64,000 nucleotides of DNA from the NCBI GenBank assembly GCA_002917075.1, contig NTMA01000015.1, positions 496,001 to 560,000 of the forward strand. Reading direction: 5' to 3'. Positions within the stretch are counted from its first letter, which is position 1; each line of letters opens with the position of its first letter. The stretch comes from Hawksworthiomyces lignivorus (taxonomy: Eukaryota > Ascomycota > Sordariomycetes > Ophiostomatales > Ophiostomataceae). The position numbers and the translations under genes are program-made. The notes under the pieces are model-generated. The model was not told where the DNA came from. It saw only the letters and a program-made list of their open reading frames with translations, and did no database searches. This document shows positions 23,939 through 35,794 of the stretch, one piece after another.

Positions 23939-26435
23939 ATGGCACACCAGGAGGAAGACAACCCGCACCACCACCAGCCCCAAGCCCCTGCTGCTGCGGC
24001 TGGTGGTGCTGCACCTCCTGTGGCTGCTGCCAGCTCCAGCGCCGCCGCTGCTGCCAATCAGCCTGTACACCACCACCCACAGCACCACCCGCGTCAGCAT
24101 CACCGCGGTTACTATGGCACAGCTGCCGCATCATCCTCATCCAACGCCGCATTCCACTCGCACTCGTCTTCCTTCGAGGCCGACGACGAACGATCTGCTA
24201 CCGGCTACCACTCCATCCTATCGGCTAGCAACAACAGCTTCCACGAAAGGCACAGCGACAGCAGCAGCGATTACCATCCCGGTCAGCCCACGCAGCGCGC
24301 CGACGCCATGACCACTGGGGCCAACGAGATCGGCTTTGGCGGCGAGGACGAAGACGACCATTCCCGCCATCGTCTTCGTCGCCATCGGCACCGTCATGGC
24401 GACGCGGCTGCCGCTTCCGCCTATGCCGGCGAAGATACCCGACCGACAAGCAATAAGGAGATTCTTGGCTGGTACACGTACGCCTTCGCGTCCGAGACGT
24501 ACGTGATCTGTGGTAAGTTTTCCGGCCTCCTGGGAATGCAGAAAGAAGAGGTAGCGCAAGCACGTTTTCTAACCTGATGCAGCTATCGCGTCCTTCATCC
24601 CCATCCTCCTCGAGAGCCTTGCTCGTGAGAACGGCGTCCTCTTGTCCGATCACAAGACCCCCTGCGGTGCCAGCAACGGCCCGACATCTCCGTCTCACGC
24701 CACAAGTCTCTCCGCCCGCGACGGCGCCGCCGACACCCAGTGCGTTGTCTATGTTTTCGGCCTCGAAATCAATACAGCCAGCTTTGCCATGTATACCTTC
24801 AGCATCAGCGTCCTCCTCCAGGCTCTGCTCGTGGTCAGCATCAGCTGCGCCGCCGATCACGGCAACTACCGCAAGACCCTGCTCCTGTCTTTCGCCTGCA
24901 CCGGTAGCATTGCTGTGATGCTGTACTTGGCCGTCTCTGCCCGCGTCTACCTGTTGGGCGCTCTCCTGGCCATTATATCCAACACCTCCTTCGGGGCCTC
25001 CTTTGTGCTGCTGAACTCCTTTTTGCCGCTGCTCGTGCGGCACCATCCATCTCTCCTGTTCGGTGATGGGAATAGGCCTGCGCCCGCAGACGAGCAGCCA
25101 CGTCAGATTCAGCTGCGCGACGACGAAGAGGAGGAAGCAGAGGAGCAGCGCGAAGAGCCGCACGCGCACGATCACGATCATGATGACTCTGTCGCAGGCG
25201 CCGACGACTCCACGACGGCCCTATTGCCCTCCAGCGAGTCTGCATCTGGCGCCCGTCGCGGTTTCTTCAACTCGTCTGAATCTCCGTCCTCGGCTTCTTC
25301 TCCGCCTCATCGCTCTCACGAAGAGCAGACGTCTCTGGAGCTGGCACTCTCTACGCAGATCTCCTCCAAGGGCATCGGCATCGGCTACTGCGCCGCGCTC
25401 TTTGTGCAGTGCGTTGCTATTTTCATCGTCTTCAAGATGCACAACACTCTGTGGTCGCAGCGAGTTGTGCTCTTCGTAATCGGAGCCTGGTGGGGCATCT
25501 TCACCATCCCAGCCGCCATGTGGCTGCGGCCGCGCCCTGGCCCACCTTTACCCGCTACTGCGGCGCTGGGCGGCGGCAGCGCTCTAAATAGACCCGGCGT
25601 GCTCAGCTGGGTGCGATCCTGGCTGGCGTATCTGGTCTATGCTTGGTCGTCGCTCTTCCGCACGATCAGCCTCGCCCGCCGCCTTATTGATATAGTCCTC
25701 TTTTTGGCCGGCTGGTTCTTGCTGTCCGATGCCATTGCGACGACGTCTTCGACGGCTGTTCTCTTTGCGAAGACGCAGCTGCATATGGAGGTGTGGGCGC
25801 TGGGTCTCATCAATGTCATTAGCACTACTACTGGTGTGATTGGTGCTTTCTCGTGGGCATTTGTATCACGCCGCTTCGGTCTGAAGCCGCTGCATACTAT
25901 ATTGGCGTGCCTGGGCCTCTTCGAGCTCATCCCCCTCTACGGCCTGCTGGGCTATCTGCCCTTTGTGCGCAACTGGGGCGTTTTTGGTCTGCAGCAGCCC
26001 TGGGAAATGTACCCTCTGGCGGCAGTCTACGGGCTGGTGCTAGGCGGCCTCAGCAGCTATTGCCGCTCGTTGTACGGCGAGCTGATCCCGCCTGGCTCAG
26101 AGGCGGCCTTCTATGCGCTCTATGCGATCACCGACAAAGGTTCGAGCGTCTTCGGTCCGGCGATTGTGGGCGCCATCATCGACGCCTCGGGCGAGATCCG
26201 GCCGGCGTTCTGGTTCCTGGCTGCGCTCGTGGGCCTGCCGGCGCCCCTGCTCTACTTTGTGGATGTAGAACGCGGCAAGCGCGAGGGCGAGCGCCTAGCG
26301 ACGGTGATCGAGGGGTTTCGCGTGGACGGCAATGACGGTGACGATATAGACAGCGACAGCAGCCACACGCCGCGGGCCATTCTAGGCGACTACGACGACG
26401 ACGAAGAGGAGCACCAAGGCGTGCAGAGGAACTGA
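23939..26435 (+). CDS. atg22: Atg22-type vacuolar amino-acid effluxer
   Basis: Exons 23939-24512 and 24583-26435 give 808 residues. Splicing across the 70-nt intron restores the Atg22 core that begins [14 protein letters not shown] and continues [20 protein letters not shown]. About 12 hydrophobic segments follow, consistent with an MFS-type permease of the vacuole membrane that releases amino acids from autophagic breakdown. Two features are longer than in most family members: a His-, Ala- and Ser-rich N-terminal extension (about 175 residues) and an acidic, Ser-rich loop with His and Asp runs at about residues 360-446. A third acidic tail closes the protein. The family assignment is secure from the N-terminal core; the transport role is taken from yeast Atg22. 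Confidence 0.93.
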
Positions 26436-27906
26436 TGTATTGTATAGTCTGTTTTGGAAGCGCATTTTCGGCCCTCTGTTTTCCCCGCATAGCGATGGCG
26501 TTAATATTCTCTTTCATTTCTCTCTTTCCCATAGTTTCGGACCCCTCTGCTCTTATAGTATAGTAGTCTGCATAGTCTGGACGCCTCCGATGGAACAATG
26601 GGCATACGAGCTGTTTTCGCAGCAGCGGCCGCGCTTGGCACACGCGTTTATAGTCATAGTAAGATATAATTCAAGTTGCCCCGAAATTGCCCTGACCGGG
26701 CAGGGTTTATACTCTTGTCCCCAGCAGTTTACCCACTCTCCGCGAGGCTGGCATGGGGTTCACGTGACACTTGTGTCGATCAGTCCAACAGAAACCTGTC
26801 CTGTTCTATAATGTGGCAAAATCTCATTCGTGCCCCGAAGTAAATTGTGCAAAAGCGACGATGCCCGCCGATCCCGTTTTTGCTCTGCCCGGTTCATCCA
26901 GACACAAAGCAGCCGGTCTTCTCTTCGGATGCCGCGCTGGCCGAGGCGGTAGCGCTTTTCGTACGAGTAGCGCAGCAAACGAACAGCGGCAGCTGCGTAG
27001 TTGCATTAGCTGCACACTGCACCAGCCAAACACATAAAAGCCGCCTGCTGCGCCTGTGTCTCTTGACGCAGCATATAGAGCATTCGAGCACGTAGGAAGG
27101 GGCGGGCACGGCATCGCGAACCGCACGCTGGATCGGGCGGCATAGGACATTGCCCCTATCTCTTCGCCTAGTATGTTTCGACGCCGAGGAGATTATAGGA
27201 GACCCATGCCCCGAACAAAAATGCGCCCCCCGCCCCGCACCTCGACAGGCGGCTATCGCGAAACCTGTCTCAACACTGACTAGTCTGGCATCCCAAAACT
27301 GCAGGAGCCTAAAAGGAGCTTTTTCCTGGGAAGAGTCGCCGTCTTATCTTCATCCCCCCTCCCCTTCCGGAGAAGGATCTCGTTCGCGATGCCCTCCACA
27401 GCAAGAGACTATAGAAAAACGGACAAGCTTTCCGCATTTTCTGGGACGGAAAGTGCGCTCTGTCCCACAACAGCCCACAACGGCGATATAGTAGAAAATA
27501 TAGTAGATCTTCCCCAACCTTTTTTTTTTTTTTTTGCCTCGTGCGCCTTTCCTTCTCTGCTGGCGCAATCGAAATCATCAGAAGAGTCGCGGGTTTCCCT
27601 CATTCACTCCAACTTTATTCAATCAACTTCATCGTTCTCCCAAAACTTCCTCCGATCCGTCTTCGCTTTAACTTCGCCTTTGACTCTCTTCCAACTTTTC
27701 GCTGCCCCGGTTCCAACTAGTGTTCTCTTCCTCTTTTGTCGCCCAGGGTTTTCTCGGCGCTTCTGTCTCTATCTCTCTGAAATTCATTCGCTCCGCGTCT
27801 GATCCTGCATTCTGCATTCTGCCGAAACCCGAAACAATTAAAAAATAACAGACGAGACAATCGAGTGTCCCCTCCTCCCTCTTTTCTCATTTCTCTACAA
27901 CTTTCT

Positions 27907-27951
27907 TCTCTCTCTCTCTCTATCCCTATACCTCTTTCTCTCTCTCTCTCT
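27907..27951. repeat. (TC)n microsatellites
   Basis: Two TC runs (27907-27920 and 27937-27951) separated by 16 nt within a broader pyrimidine-rich block. Confidence 0.9.
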
Positions 27952-29559
27952 CCCTCCGTCCTTTTATCGATCGCCTTAATTCGCTTGGCTCGTTTCGTTT
28001 CGTTTCCCCTCTTTCTCTCATTGCTTTTCTCCATGTGACCCCTCCTCGGTTGTCTCAGGATTATATTTCTATTCGCCAGGTAAGTTAGAGAAGACACGCA
28101 CAAGAGGAAAACTAGAGGTCGGGAAAAAAAAAAAAATAAAATAAAATAAAATAAAAAATATAAAATAAAGCAAAGAAGCGGTCGAGATTGGACGCACGCC
28201 AAGTCATCAAGGAAGCCTGGGCGCGCTGTGTCGGCCAACAGCGAAACGAAGAAAAAGGGCTCACCAAATTGACTGGATGCTTATAATCTCCTACTTGGTA
28301 CATATCTGGCTTGGCGCGTATCCTCATGGTTATCTCTCTCTGTTCTTTCTTTATCTTGCAACACACACACAAACACACACACACACGCACTAGGAGCAAC
28401 CTTTTCTTTCTCTCGAGCAAACAGATAATCGACTTGTTCGCTTTCTTTCTCTTCTCGCACGAGAAACAGCCTTCAGCCCCAAGTCGGGGACATTTGGAAC
28501 AGCGTCGCCGCCTGACTTGCCGATCATTCGGTGCATACCTTGATACTTTGGCGTGGTCTATATTGTCTATTTGTCACTTCGGGCTTGCTGACTTACTGCT
28601 CCGTTACTATACGCAGACTGCTCACATTGCGTTTGTGTTTCGCCTCGTCCTTCTTATTGCCTATCCCTTTCGAGCGGCCAATAACTCAGATCAAATCAAA
28701 TCAACCAGCGCCACATCCCCCATTTTTTTTATGTAAGACCGCACCCCTTCAGCTGTTCACAAATCACTCGACAGAGACAAGAAACGTATACCCTGTTCCG
28801 CGTCTCCTCACCGTTGCCTTTTGCCTCCCTCCCCCCCTAGTTCTCCCTGTGTCCCTCTCCCTCCCAAACTCGGCTAGCTGTCCACAACACAACAACAACA
28901 ATAACAACAATCAAACAGCCACAACCACCCACAGCACTGCAACCTTGCCATCGTGCTTATCGTGGTTTTTGCTTCTTCTCTTTTGCCTGCCATCGCCATC
29001 GACTTCATCGTCGTCATCATCGCCATCATCTTTATCGTCCTCTTTTTTTTTTTCCTTTTTTTTTCCCCCCATTTTTGCCTTCTCCTTTCTTTCTCTCCCT
29101 GCTACTCATGGCCGACAGCCGAACTCCACACTCGCGCCAATTTTAGTTTTTAGTACACCGAGCTCCACGCCTCCACGTATTTCGTACGAGGACAGAGAGC
29201 GTGTCTACCCATCCGTTCCGTTCTCATTCTAATACCCCCCTCCCCCCCCCTCTCTCTCTCCCCCTTCAATAGTCTAGCGGACACATTGGTATTTTTGCTT
29301 CGTGTTAGCATTGTTTCGCCTAGCTCGCTCATTGACTTACAGACCACGCTAGAAGACTAAAATACACACCAAAAAGAATTCCGCACGCCAAGGACTGCCA
29401 GAGGCCACCTGGAAGAAGACCACCCAAAAGGCTACCCACACAAGAGGGCCACCCATACACCACACCAAAGGAAACGCATACCAAGAAGAAAAAAAAACAA
29501 CACTAAATACTAGCTGGACGGCCTGGCTCTGAGAGGCAAAAACAGCGTTACGACGTACA

Positions 29560-29569
29560 TACTCCGTAC
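29560..29569. repeat. TACTCCGTA-type intergenic motif
   Basis: Reads TACTCCGTAC; lies about 0.75 kb upstream of the BAH-PHD start codon. Confidence 0.6.
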
Positions 29570-29745
29570 ATACGATCCATACGACACATACGCAACGCAA
29601 CACGGGCTGTCCTGTCTATCCGCTGCGGTGGGGAGCTTTGACCCTTGGCATCCGTCTCTCCCTCACTATAATCAATAATTATAACGTATTTGGTCCGTAC
29701 TCTTTCCGTCCTATAATATTACTTACTACTTGAGCGAAGTCTCAG

Positions 29746-29747
<2 letters not shown>

Positions 29748-29780
<33 letters not shown>
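29748..29780. repeat. Poly(A) run of 33
   Basis: Uninterrupted A33 on the plus strand, 530 nt upstream of the BAH-PHD gene. No adjoining retroelement or target-site duplication was recognised. Confidence 0.9.
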
Positions 29781-29782
<2 letters not shown>

Positions 29783-30310
29783 AAACGACCCGGCAACGTT
29801 AATCTGTCAGCATTGCCTTTTTCCTATTTGCTCTAAAACGTCAGCCATATTTTTGCGCTTTTTATTTTCGCTGCCAAACAACATCCAAAGCACGACACCT
29901 TATGACACAACCCTAACATTTCCTTTCTCTTGGCGGCGAAGATCGACAATCGGACACATCGACACAATCCACCCTCCTTTCGTCGCAATTAACCTGTGTT
30001 TATTTTTTTTTCTTCCGCCCATTCTTTCTGCGTTCTCGTCGCGCGACAATCACGCATCCCGATAAGAGAGACGACACACGCAAACACAACCCGCAACCCG
30101 CGATCGCTTTCTATCGCCAGGCCATCGATGCGAGTCTCGGACCCAACGGTCCAACGGTGCGCCTAAACTTGCGACGGACCGCCGCCTGCGATTCAATTTT
30201 TTTTTCTCCCTGCCGTCGGCATCGCGAGAAGAAAAAACAAAAAACAAAAAGAAAACAACAGCAATCCTTTCCAATACGTTTCTGCATTCATCCCTTTCGT
30301 CATCGTCGCC

Positions 30311-30698
30311 ATGCCACAGCCATCATCGTCTCACTCCTCGTCCTCCGGCACTAAGCGGCCACGTCCCGGCACGTCCTCCTCCTCCGCCGCCGCGCCCGCC
30401 GACGACATCCGCGCCGAATGTCCCTTCACCGTCCGCCTCGTCGACCCGCGCGAGAAAGAGTTCAAACCAAAGGGCAAGAAGCGGAGGAAGCGGGGCCACT
30501 CCAAGAATGGCGACCATCTCGACGACCGCGACACGTCCGGCAGCAATCGCAAGATCCTGCAGCAGTGCGCGCCCTTCTCCCCCAAGGGCGCCTTCGAAAC
30601 ACACAGCACCATGGATGTGCATTACGTCGTCGAGCCATCGAAGCAGTGGTCCGACATGACGCGGTATAATAGCTTTGTTTGTGCGTCATTTCTTTTCG

Positions 30699-30736
<38 letters not shown>

Positions 30737-32570
30737 ATCTCTCTGCCGTCGTCCTTTGTTGATTGCATCCTATATCGAGATAACCCATCTCTATTCTGCC
30801 TCTGCTGACCATTTTCTCACCTGCAGTGAATGGTGTCAAATACTACTGCGAGGGCTTCATCTACGTCGCCAACGAGTCGTCCGTCGAGCGCCAGCGGTCC
30901 ACGAACGCCACGCCCAGCAACGGCGACAGCAACGGCACCGGCGCGTCGCGGGATCCGCGCAAGCGCTCAGACGACGACTGGGTCGCGCGCATCCTCGAGA
31001 TCCGCGCCAGCGACGAGCACCACGTGTACGCCCGCGTCTTCTGGATGTACTGGCCCGACGAGCTGCCCCCCAACACCCACTACGGCAAGAAGCTGGTCGA
31101 GGGCCGCCAGCCCTACCACGGCGCCTCGGAGCTGATCGCGTCCAATCACAGTGCGTAGATGCCATTGTTTTGTTGTGAAGGAACGAATTGCTCGTAGAGA
31201 ACTGGAGAACTAACCATACGGATGCAGTGGACATTATCAACGTCGTCAGCGTCACGTCCATGGCGACAGTCAACCATCTCAACGAAGACAAGGACGACGA
31301 CGTACAGAGCGCCCTCTACTGGCGACAAGCATTAGACGTGCGCAATATGGAGCTGTCGGTGCGTGTTTCATCTCTTGTTCCTCTTATTTTTCTTGACTTT
31401 TTCGAATTCTGCGTTTGCTCTCTGATTTTGGATTTTGGATTTGATTTCCTTTTTCTTCTCCTGTCTTTCTTCGTTCCCTACGGGACGCTAACTATCCCTT
31501 TGTCTCTTCCCTAGGCAATCGAGAACGTCTGCGACTGCGACATGCCTGCGAACCCCGACAAGATGCTTGTCGGCTGCGGTGACCCGGCCTGCGGCAAGTG
31601 GATCCACGAAGAGTGTCTGAAGCACTACGCCCTGATGCGCGTCTACGAACGGCTGGGCCGCGACAAGCCACACATCCTCGAGCGGAAGCCGCTGCTGGGC
31701 GGGCCAGCAGCAGTGAAGTCGGAGACGACAGAAGACGTGAAAGAGCCCCTCAGCCCAAGGGAGAGCGGCGGCGCCGTGTCGGCGCAGCACTCTATCGATG
31801 TGAAGGCAGACACGGTAGAGGTGGCCGGTGACGAGCAGCAAAAGCAGCAGCAGCAGCAGCAGCAGCAGCAAAAGCAAGCAGAGGAGGCGGTCGACGGCGA
31901 GGACGAAGACGACGACGACGACGAGCCGCGGAGGGCGGGCCGCGTTGGAAAGAAGAACAGAACCGGTCCTATAGCCATACGCGACAAAGGGCGAACAGCA
32001 GACGGCGGCGGCGAGGATGACGACGACGACGACGATGACGACAGCACCCGCGTCCACAAGACGCCGCTCTTAAAAGCCGAGGCCACGACGCCATCGGCAG
32101 CCGCAGACCTGGCCGCCATCCGCACCAAATCCGAATCCACACAGGCTACGGTCGCCACAGGCGGTCTCGCCACCCCAACGCCCGCCACGGCTGCCGCTGC
32201 GGCAGCCGCTGCGGCATCTGGGACGAACGGCACCCGCGGCGGGCCCCGCAAGCGCGCCTACCCGACGATCCACGCCCTGAAGAAGAAGCCCTACGACAAG
32301 CTGTTCGAGGCCACGCTGCTGCTGGGCCCGCCGTCGACCTCCGCCTCCCACGAGGCCGCCTCTTCGAACGCGTCGCCGCCGCCGCCGCCGCCAGGTGCCG
32401 CCGTGGCAGCAGCAGTTTCTGCCAACCCGTCGGCCATCCCGGCCAACCCGACCGCGGGCGCCTCGCCCACCATGATCGAGATCCGGGATCTGCGGACAAA
32501 CGTCACCGGTGGCGTAAAGGTGTGGCTGGAGCCGGCAGAGTGCCCGCTCTGCGGATCGGCCATACGCTAA
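30311..32570 (+). CDS. epr-1: BAH-PHD protein, EPR-1-type Polycomb effector
   Basis: Four exons: 30311-30680, 30827-31150, 31228-31358 and 31515-32570; 626 residues. The N-terminal 75 residues are basic and Ser-rich. A BAH domain spans about residues 100-275. It is followed at once by a C4HC3 PHD finger: C281, C283, C296, C301, H306 and C309, but the last pair, C618 and C621, lies at the extreme C-terminus. The roughly 300 residues in between contain a poly-Gln run (near 31840), two Asp/Glu runs and Ala/Thr-rich sequence, so the finger is split by a disordered insert. In Neurospora, the BAH-PHD protein EPR-1 reads H3K27 methylation and helps silence facultative heterochromatin; I infer the same role from the domain order. 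All junctions keep frame; intron 1 contains a T31 run. Confidence 0.88.
30705..30735. repeat. Poly(T) run of 31 inside intron 1 of the BAH-PHD gene
   Basis: Uninterrupted T31 lies between the donor (30681) and the likely branch point near 30803. It is a length-variable site and a place where base-calling is least reliable. Confidence 0.92.
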
Positions 32571-33709
32571 ACTGAGAGGCTGGAGAGGCTGGAGAGGCTG
32601 AGAGGGAGAGGGGATGATAAGGAGGGGAGAGAGGAGCAGATTGGAGCTCTGGGACTGCCTTGGTCATGGCGAAGGGACGAGCTGGAGAGCGGAGGGGAGG
32701 GAAGGGGAACGCGTTGGTTCGATGTACCTTTATAAGGAGAAGAAGACTGTCCTCCTTTGTCTTGGTTCACACATCCTATTTTCTATGTGTTTTATTTGGG
32801 GTGTGCCTGTTTTTTTGCCTGTGGTCTGCTTGTTTGCTTGCTTTCTTCATATATATTCGATGGCCGGGGACTCAAAAAAATGACGGTTGTGTTCTCTTTT
32901 TTTCTTTTTCTCTCCATGGTGGGTTTAGTTACTCTTTGTTTTTTTCAGCAGACGGGATACAATCTGCATGAATCTGTTTCTTGTGTGTTGTTTTTTTCTT
33001 CTTTGTGTTTGTTCCTTTTTTCTACTGCTAGTCTGCGCCTCGTCCTCGCCTGTTTTTTCCTTTTTGTGTTTTGTTTTTCTAGTAACAGGGAGGGTGGAGG
33101 CGATATGTTTCCTGGGAAGAGGGCTCTTCTGATTTTGCTTTCTTTTCTTATTTTCTATGTCCCGTGTCTCTGTCTATTTTTGCTTCTTCCTCGTCTGCCT
33201 CTGCCTTGCCAGCCCTGGGAGGCCTTCCAATCTGCGTCTGTGTCGTTTTTTTGTCTGTATTTTTGTAACATCTACTTATTTTTTCCGTGGTTGATCAATC
33301 ATGTCTCCTTTCGTTTAGTCCATGTCCTCTTCTCTTTTTGAACTGGCAGGCTTTCTTCTCTCTTGTCTCTTCTTATGCATTTGACAATTGCTGATGTCTC
33401 TAAAAGTAAATCTCTCAGGGGATCTGTCTTCACGAGGGTCTTCTTTTTTTTGCGTCTGGCTCGCTGTTCGTGTTTCCTTGTCTTGTGCCCTCTTCCGTAA
33501 AATGAAAGGGAGACTCTGTTCTACTCTGGCTATTTTGGACATAATCAACCAAGCTTCGTATATATTCGTTGAAACCTGCAGGTGACCATGACCGAGGTTT
33601 GTTTTGATGTGCTGCACTGTGAACTACAATCTGCTCGCAAATATGCTAAACTATCGTACATGTACATATTTCCTTCTTTTCGTTGTCAGCCTTCTGCTTC
33701 CGCGGTGAT
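32571..33709. other. Convergent 3' region, BAH-PHD and ALG12
   Basis: Between two converging genes. A short tandem (about three units of GAGAGGCTG) starts right after the BAH-PHD stop at 32,574; the rest is T-rich on the plus strand (32,760-33,350). No gene seen. Confidence 0.6.
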
Positions 33710-35794
33710 CTATGCCGCTGCCTGGTGCTCTGCGACCGCTTCTCCATTCTTGATCCGCCGCAGGATGTAGATCCGCGGCGCCATGCGTGGCCCGACCCAC
33801 CAGCCGCCCGTCAGCGCCCGCACCGTCTGCCGCACGCGCGCCAGCGTGGCGCCGTGGCCGACGACGGGGACTGCTGCCAGCGACGCGTCTTGTTCGCTAT
33901 TAGAGGATGGTGAAGGCTCGGCCTGCCCTGGGCGCAGCACCTCGATGCCGGCGTACCCCTGGACGACGGCGACGGGCTCCCAGCGGGTCCCCTTGGCGGC
34001 CTGGTCCTGCTCGTCCGGCGGAGCGCCGCCGACGGTCTGGGGGTCCTCGGCCAGCGCGTAGTCGAACTGGGCCCAGAAGGCCGGGTCGCGCAGGCGCCAC
34101 GAGTCTTCTGTCTTGTCCACGACGAGCTGCGGGATGCCGCCGCTGGTGCTGGTGCTGGTGCTGGTGCTGCTGTCGATGCCCGCCGCAGAGGACGCCGCTC
34201 CCAAGCCGAAAGCAGAGCCGTCCGTCCGCGGCACGGCCAGCGCGGGGCCCAGCGTGGACCCGAAGAGGGTGACGCCGGTCATGCAGGCGAGGACGTCGGC
34301 GTGGGCGGCGACGACGGAGGCGGCACCCGGGTCGGCGAGGATGCGCTGGCGCAGGGCAGCCAGGGCCTCGCCGCCGGGGTAGTTGAGGGCGGAGACGAGC
34401 AGCATGGCGGCGCTGGTGGCGAAGGCGAGGGGCACGGAGAGGGCGAGGGCGGCGGCGGCGGCGGCGCGGGCGGCGGGCAGCAGGCTGCCGCTGCCGCGCT
34501 CGTTATCGCGCTTCTTGGAGCGGGAGGCGCCGGAGGCGGCCTTGAAGATCTGGTCGGCGCCCAGCGCGGCGGCGGCCGTCAGCGGCGGCACGACGTAGAG
34601 GATGAAGCGGGCCTCCTTGTGGGGCTGCAGCGAGTAGACGGCGACGAAGAGCAGGCTGGGCACGACGAGCAGCAGGGCGGGCCCGCGCGTGGCCGGGCGC
34701 CACAGCGCGGCGGGCACCAGCAGCAGCGGGGCCAGCGGGTTGAGCAGCAGGCGCGGCAGCGCCGACGTGGCGTAGTAGTGCCAGGGCAGCACGCCCCACT
34801 GGCTGGCCTGGCCGTGCAGCACGTTGAAGACGAAGCCGTGCAGCTCGGGCCACAGGGGCAGGAGCGGCAGGGCGGTGCTGCCGCCCCGCTGCCAAAAGTA
34901 CGTGTCGATGGGCAGCGAGACCGCCAGGGCGGCGGCGGCCGCCGCCGCCACCACGCCCGCGATCTGCCCCAGCGACGCCCGCGGCGCCAGCACCAGGTGC
35001 AGCGCGACGCCGGCCAGCAGCAGCGCGACCTCGGCGCGGAAGACGACGCCGGCAAACGTCAGCAGGCACAGCGCGACGCGGATGCGGCCGGCGGGCGACG
35101 GCGCCCACAGCGGGCGGCGGCGGCCGCCGCCGCCGCCTCGGGGAGCGGTCGACGGCTGGCCCTGCGGCGCCAGCAGAAACGCCGTCGCCAGCGTCGCCAG
35201 GAACAGCGCAAACGTGTTGGGCAGCGTCCGCGACGCATAGAACACGGCGTGGAACTGGCCCGCCTGCAGCACCAGGTACCACCGCGCCGCGCCGCGGCCG
35301 CACGCCCGCCCCAGCGCGCGCGCCAGCGCCATCATGGCCCCCGCGTTGGCCAGCCCCAGCAGCGCCCGGACCGCCAGCTGCGCCGTTGGGCCGTCCACCG
35401 CCGGTAGGGCGGCCGGCAGCGGCGGCGGCAGCAGGCTGCGCAGCAGGTCCCAGCCCTCCAATAGCGGCTGGGCCAGGCCCGCCAGCAGCACGGCGCCCAC
35501 AAAGGTGCGCGGCACGGCGCCCGGAAAAGTAAAGTGGTCGTAGCGCGCGGCCAGGCGGGCGCCCGCGCTGGGGCCCGTGGGCGTGCCGTAGACGAGGATG
35601 TCGTGGGCGGCCTGGATGTTGAAGGACTCCTCGACCTTGGTGTAGGGCGCCACGGCTAGGTGCAGCAGCACCACGGCGGGCAGCAGAAGGTAGAGGAGGT
35701 AGTCTGCGGGGGTTAGACCGAGTCAGCTCAGAAGATAGCACCGGGAGGTGCGATGCACTGGCCATTGGAGTTGTTACGAACCTAACAGCTTCAT
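33710..35794 (-). CDS. alg12: ALG12: dolichyl-P-Man:Man7GlcNAc2-PP-dolichol alpha-1,6-mannosyltransferase
   Basis: Two exons on the minus strand, 35794-35782 (MKLL plus one base) and 35703-33710, give 668 residues. The 78-nt intron has GT-AG ends and joining restores MKLLDYLLYLLLPAVV. The N-terminal luminal segment APYTKVEESFNIQAAHD, then YDHFTFPGAVPRTF and RTLPN, are characteristic of ALG12 within the GT22 mannosyltransferases; the family motif HKEARFILYVVPPL is also present. The enzyme uses dolichol-phosphate-mannose in the ER lumen to add the eighth mannose during N-glycan precursor assembly. About ten hydrophobic segments are visible. The protein is longer than yeast Alg12 because of Ala/Gly-rich loops and a C-terminal extension. 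Very GC-rich coding sequence produces long antisense open frames over this gene. The first exon of 13 nt is short but well supported. Confidence 0.93.

Larger units (their letters stand above)
26436..30310. other. 3.9-kb intergenic stretch, atg22 to BAH-PHD gene
   Basis: No supported gene. From about 27,500 to 30,300 the plus strand is pyrimidine-rich with CT microsatellites (27,907-27,951), a TAAAA repeat (28,124-28,165), a CA repeat (28,361-28,390), one TACTCCGTA motif (29,560) and a run of 33 A (29,748-29,780). This probably includes a long promoter and leader of the BAH-PHD gene. Confidence 0.55.

Noticed and set aside
34301..35407. Plus-strand open frame of 368 residues, rich in Gly, Gln and Arg
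   Set aside because: It is the antisense of the GC-rich ALG12 coding region; it has no recognisable domain, while the minus strand encodes clear ALG12 motifs.
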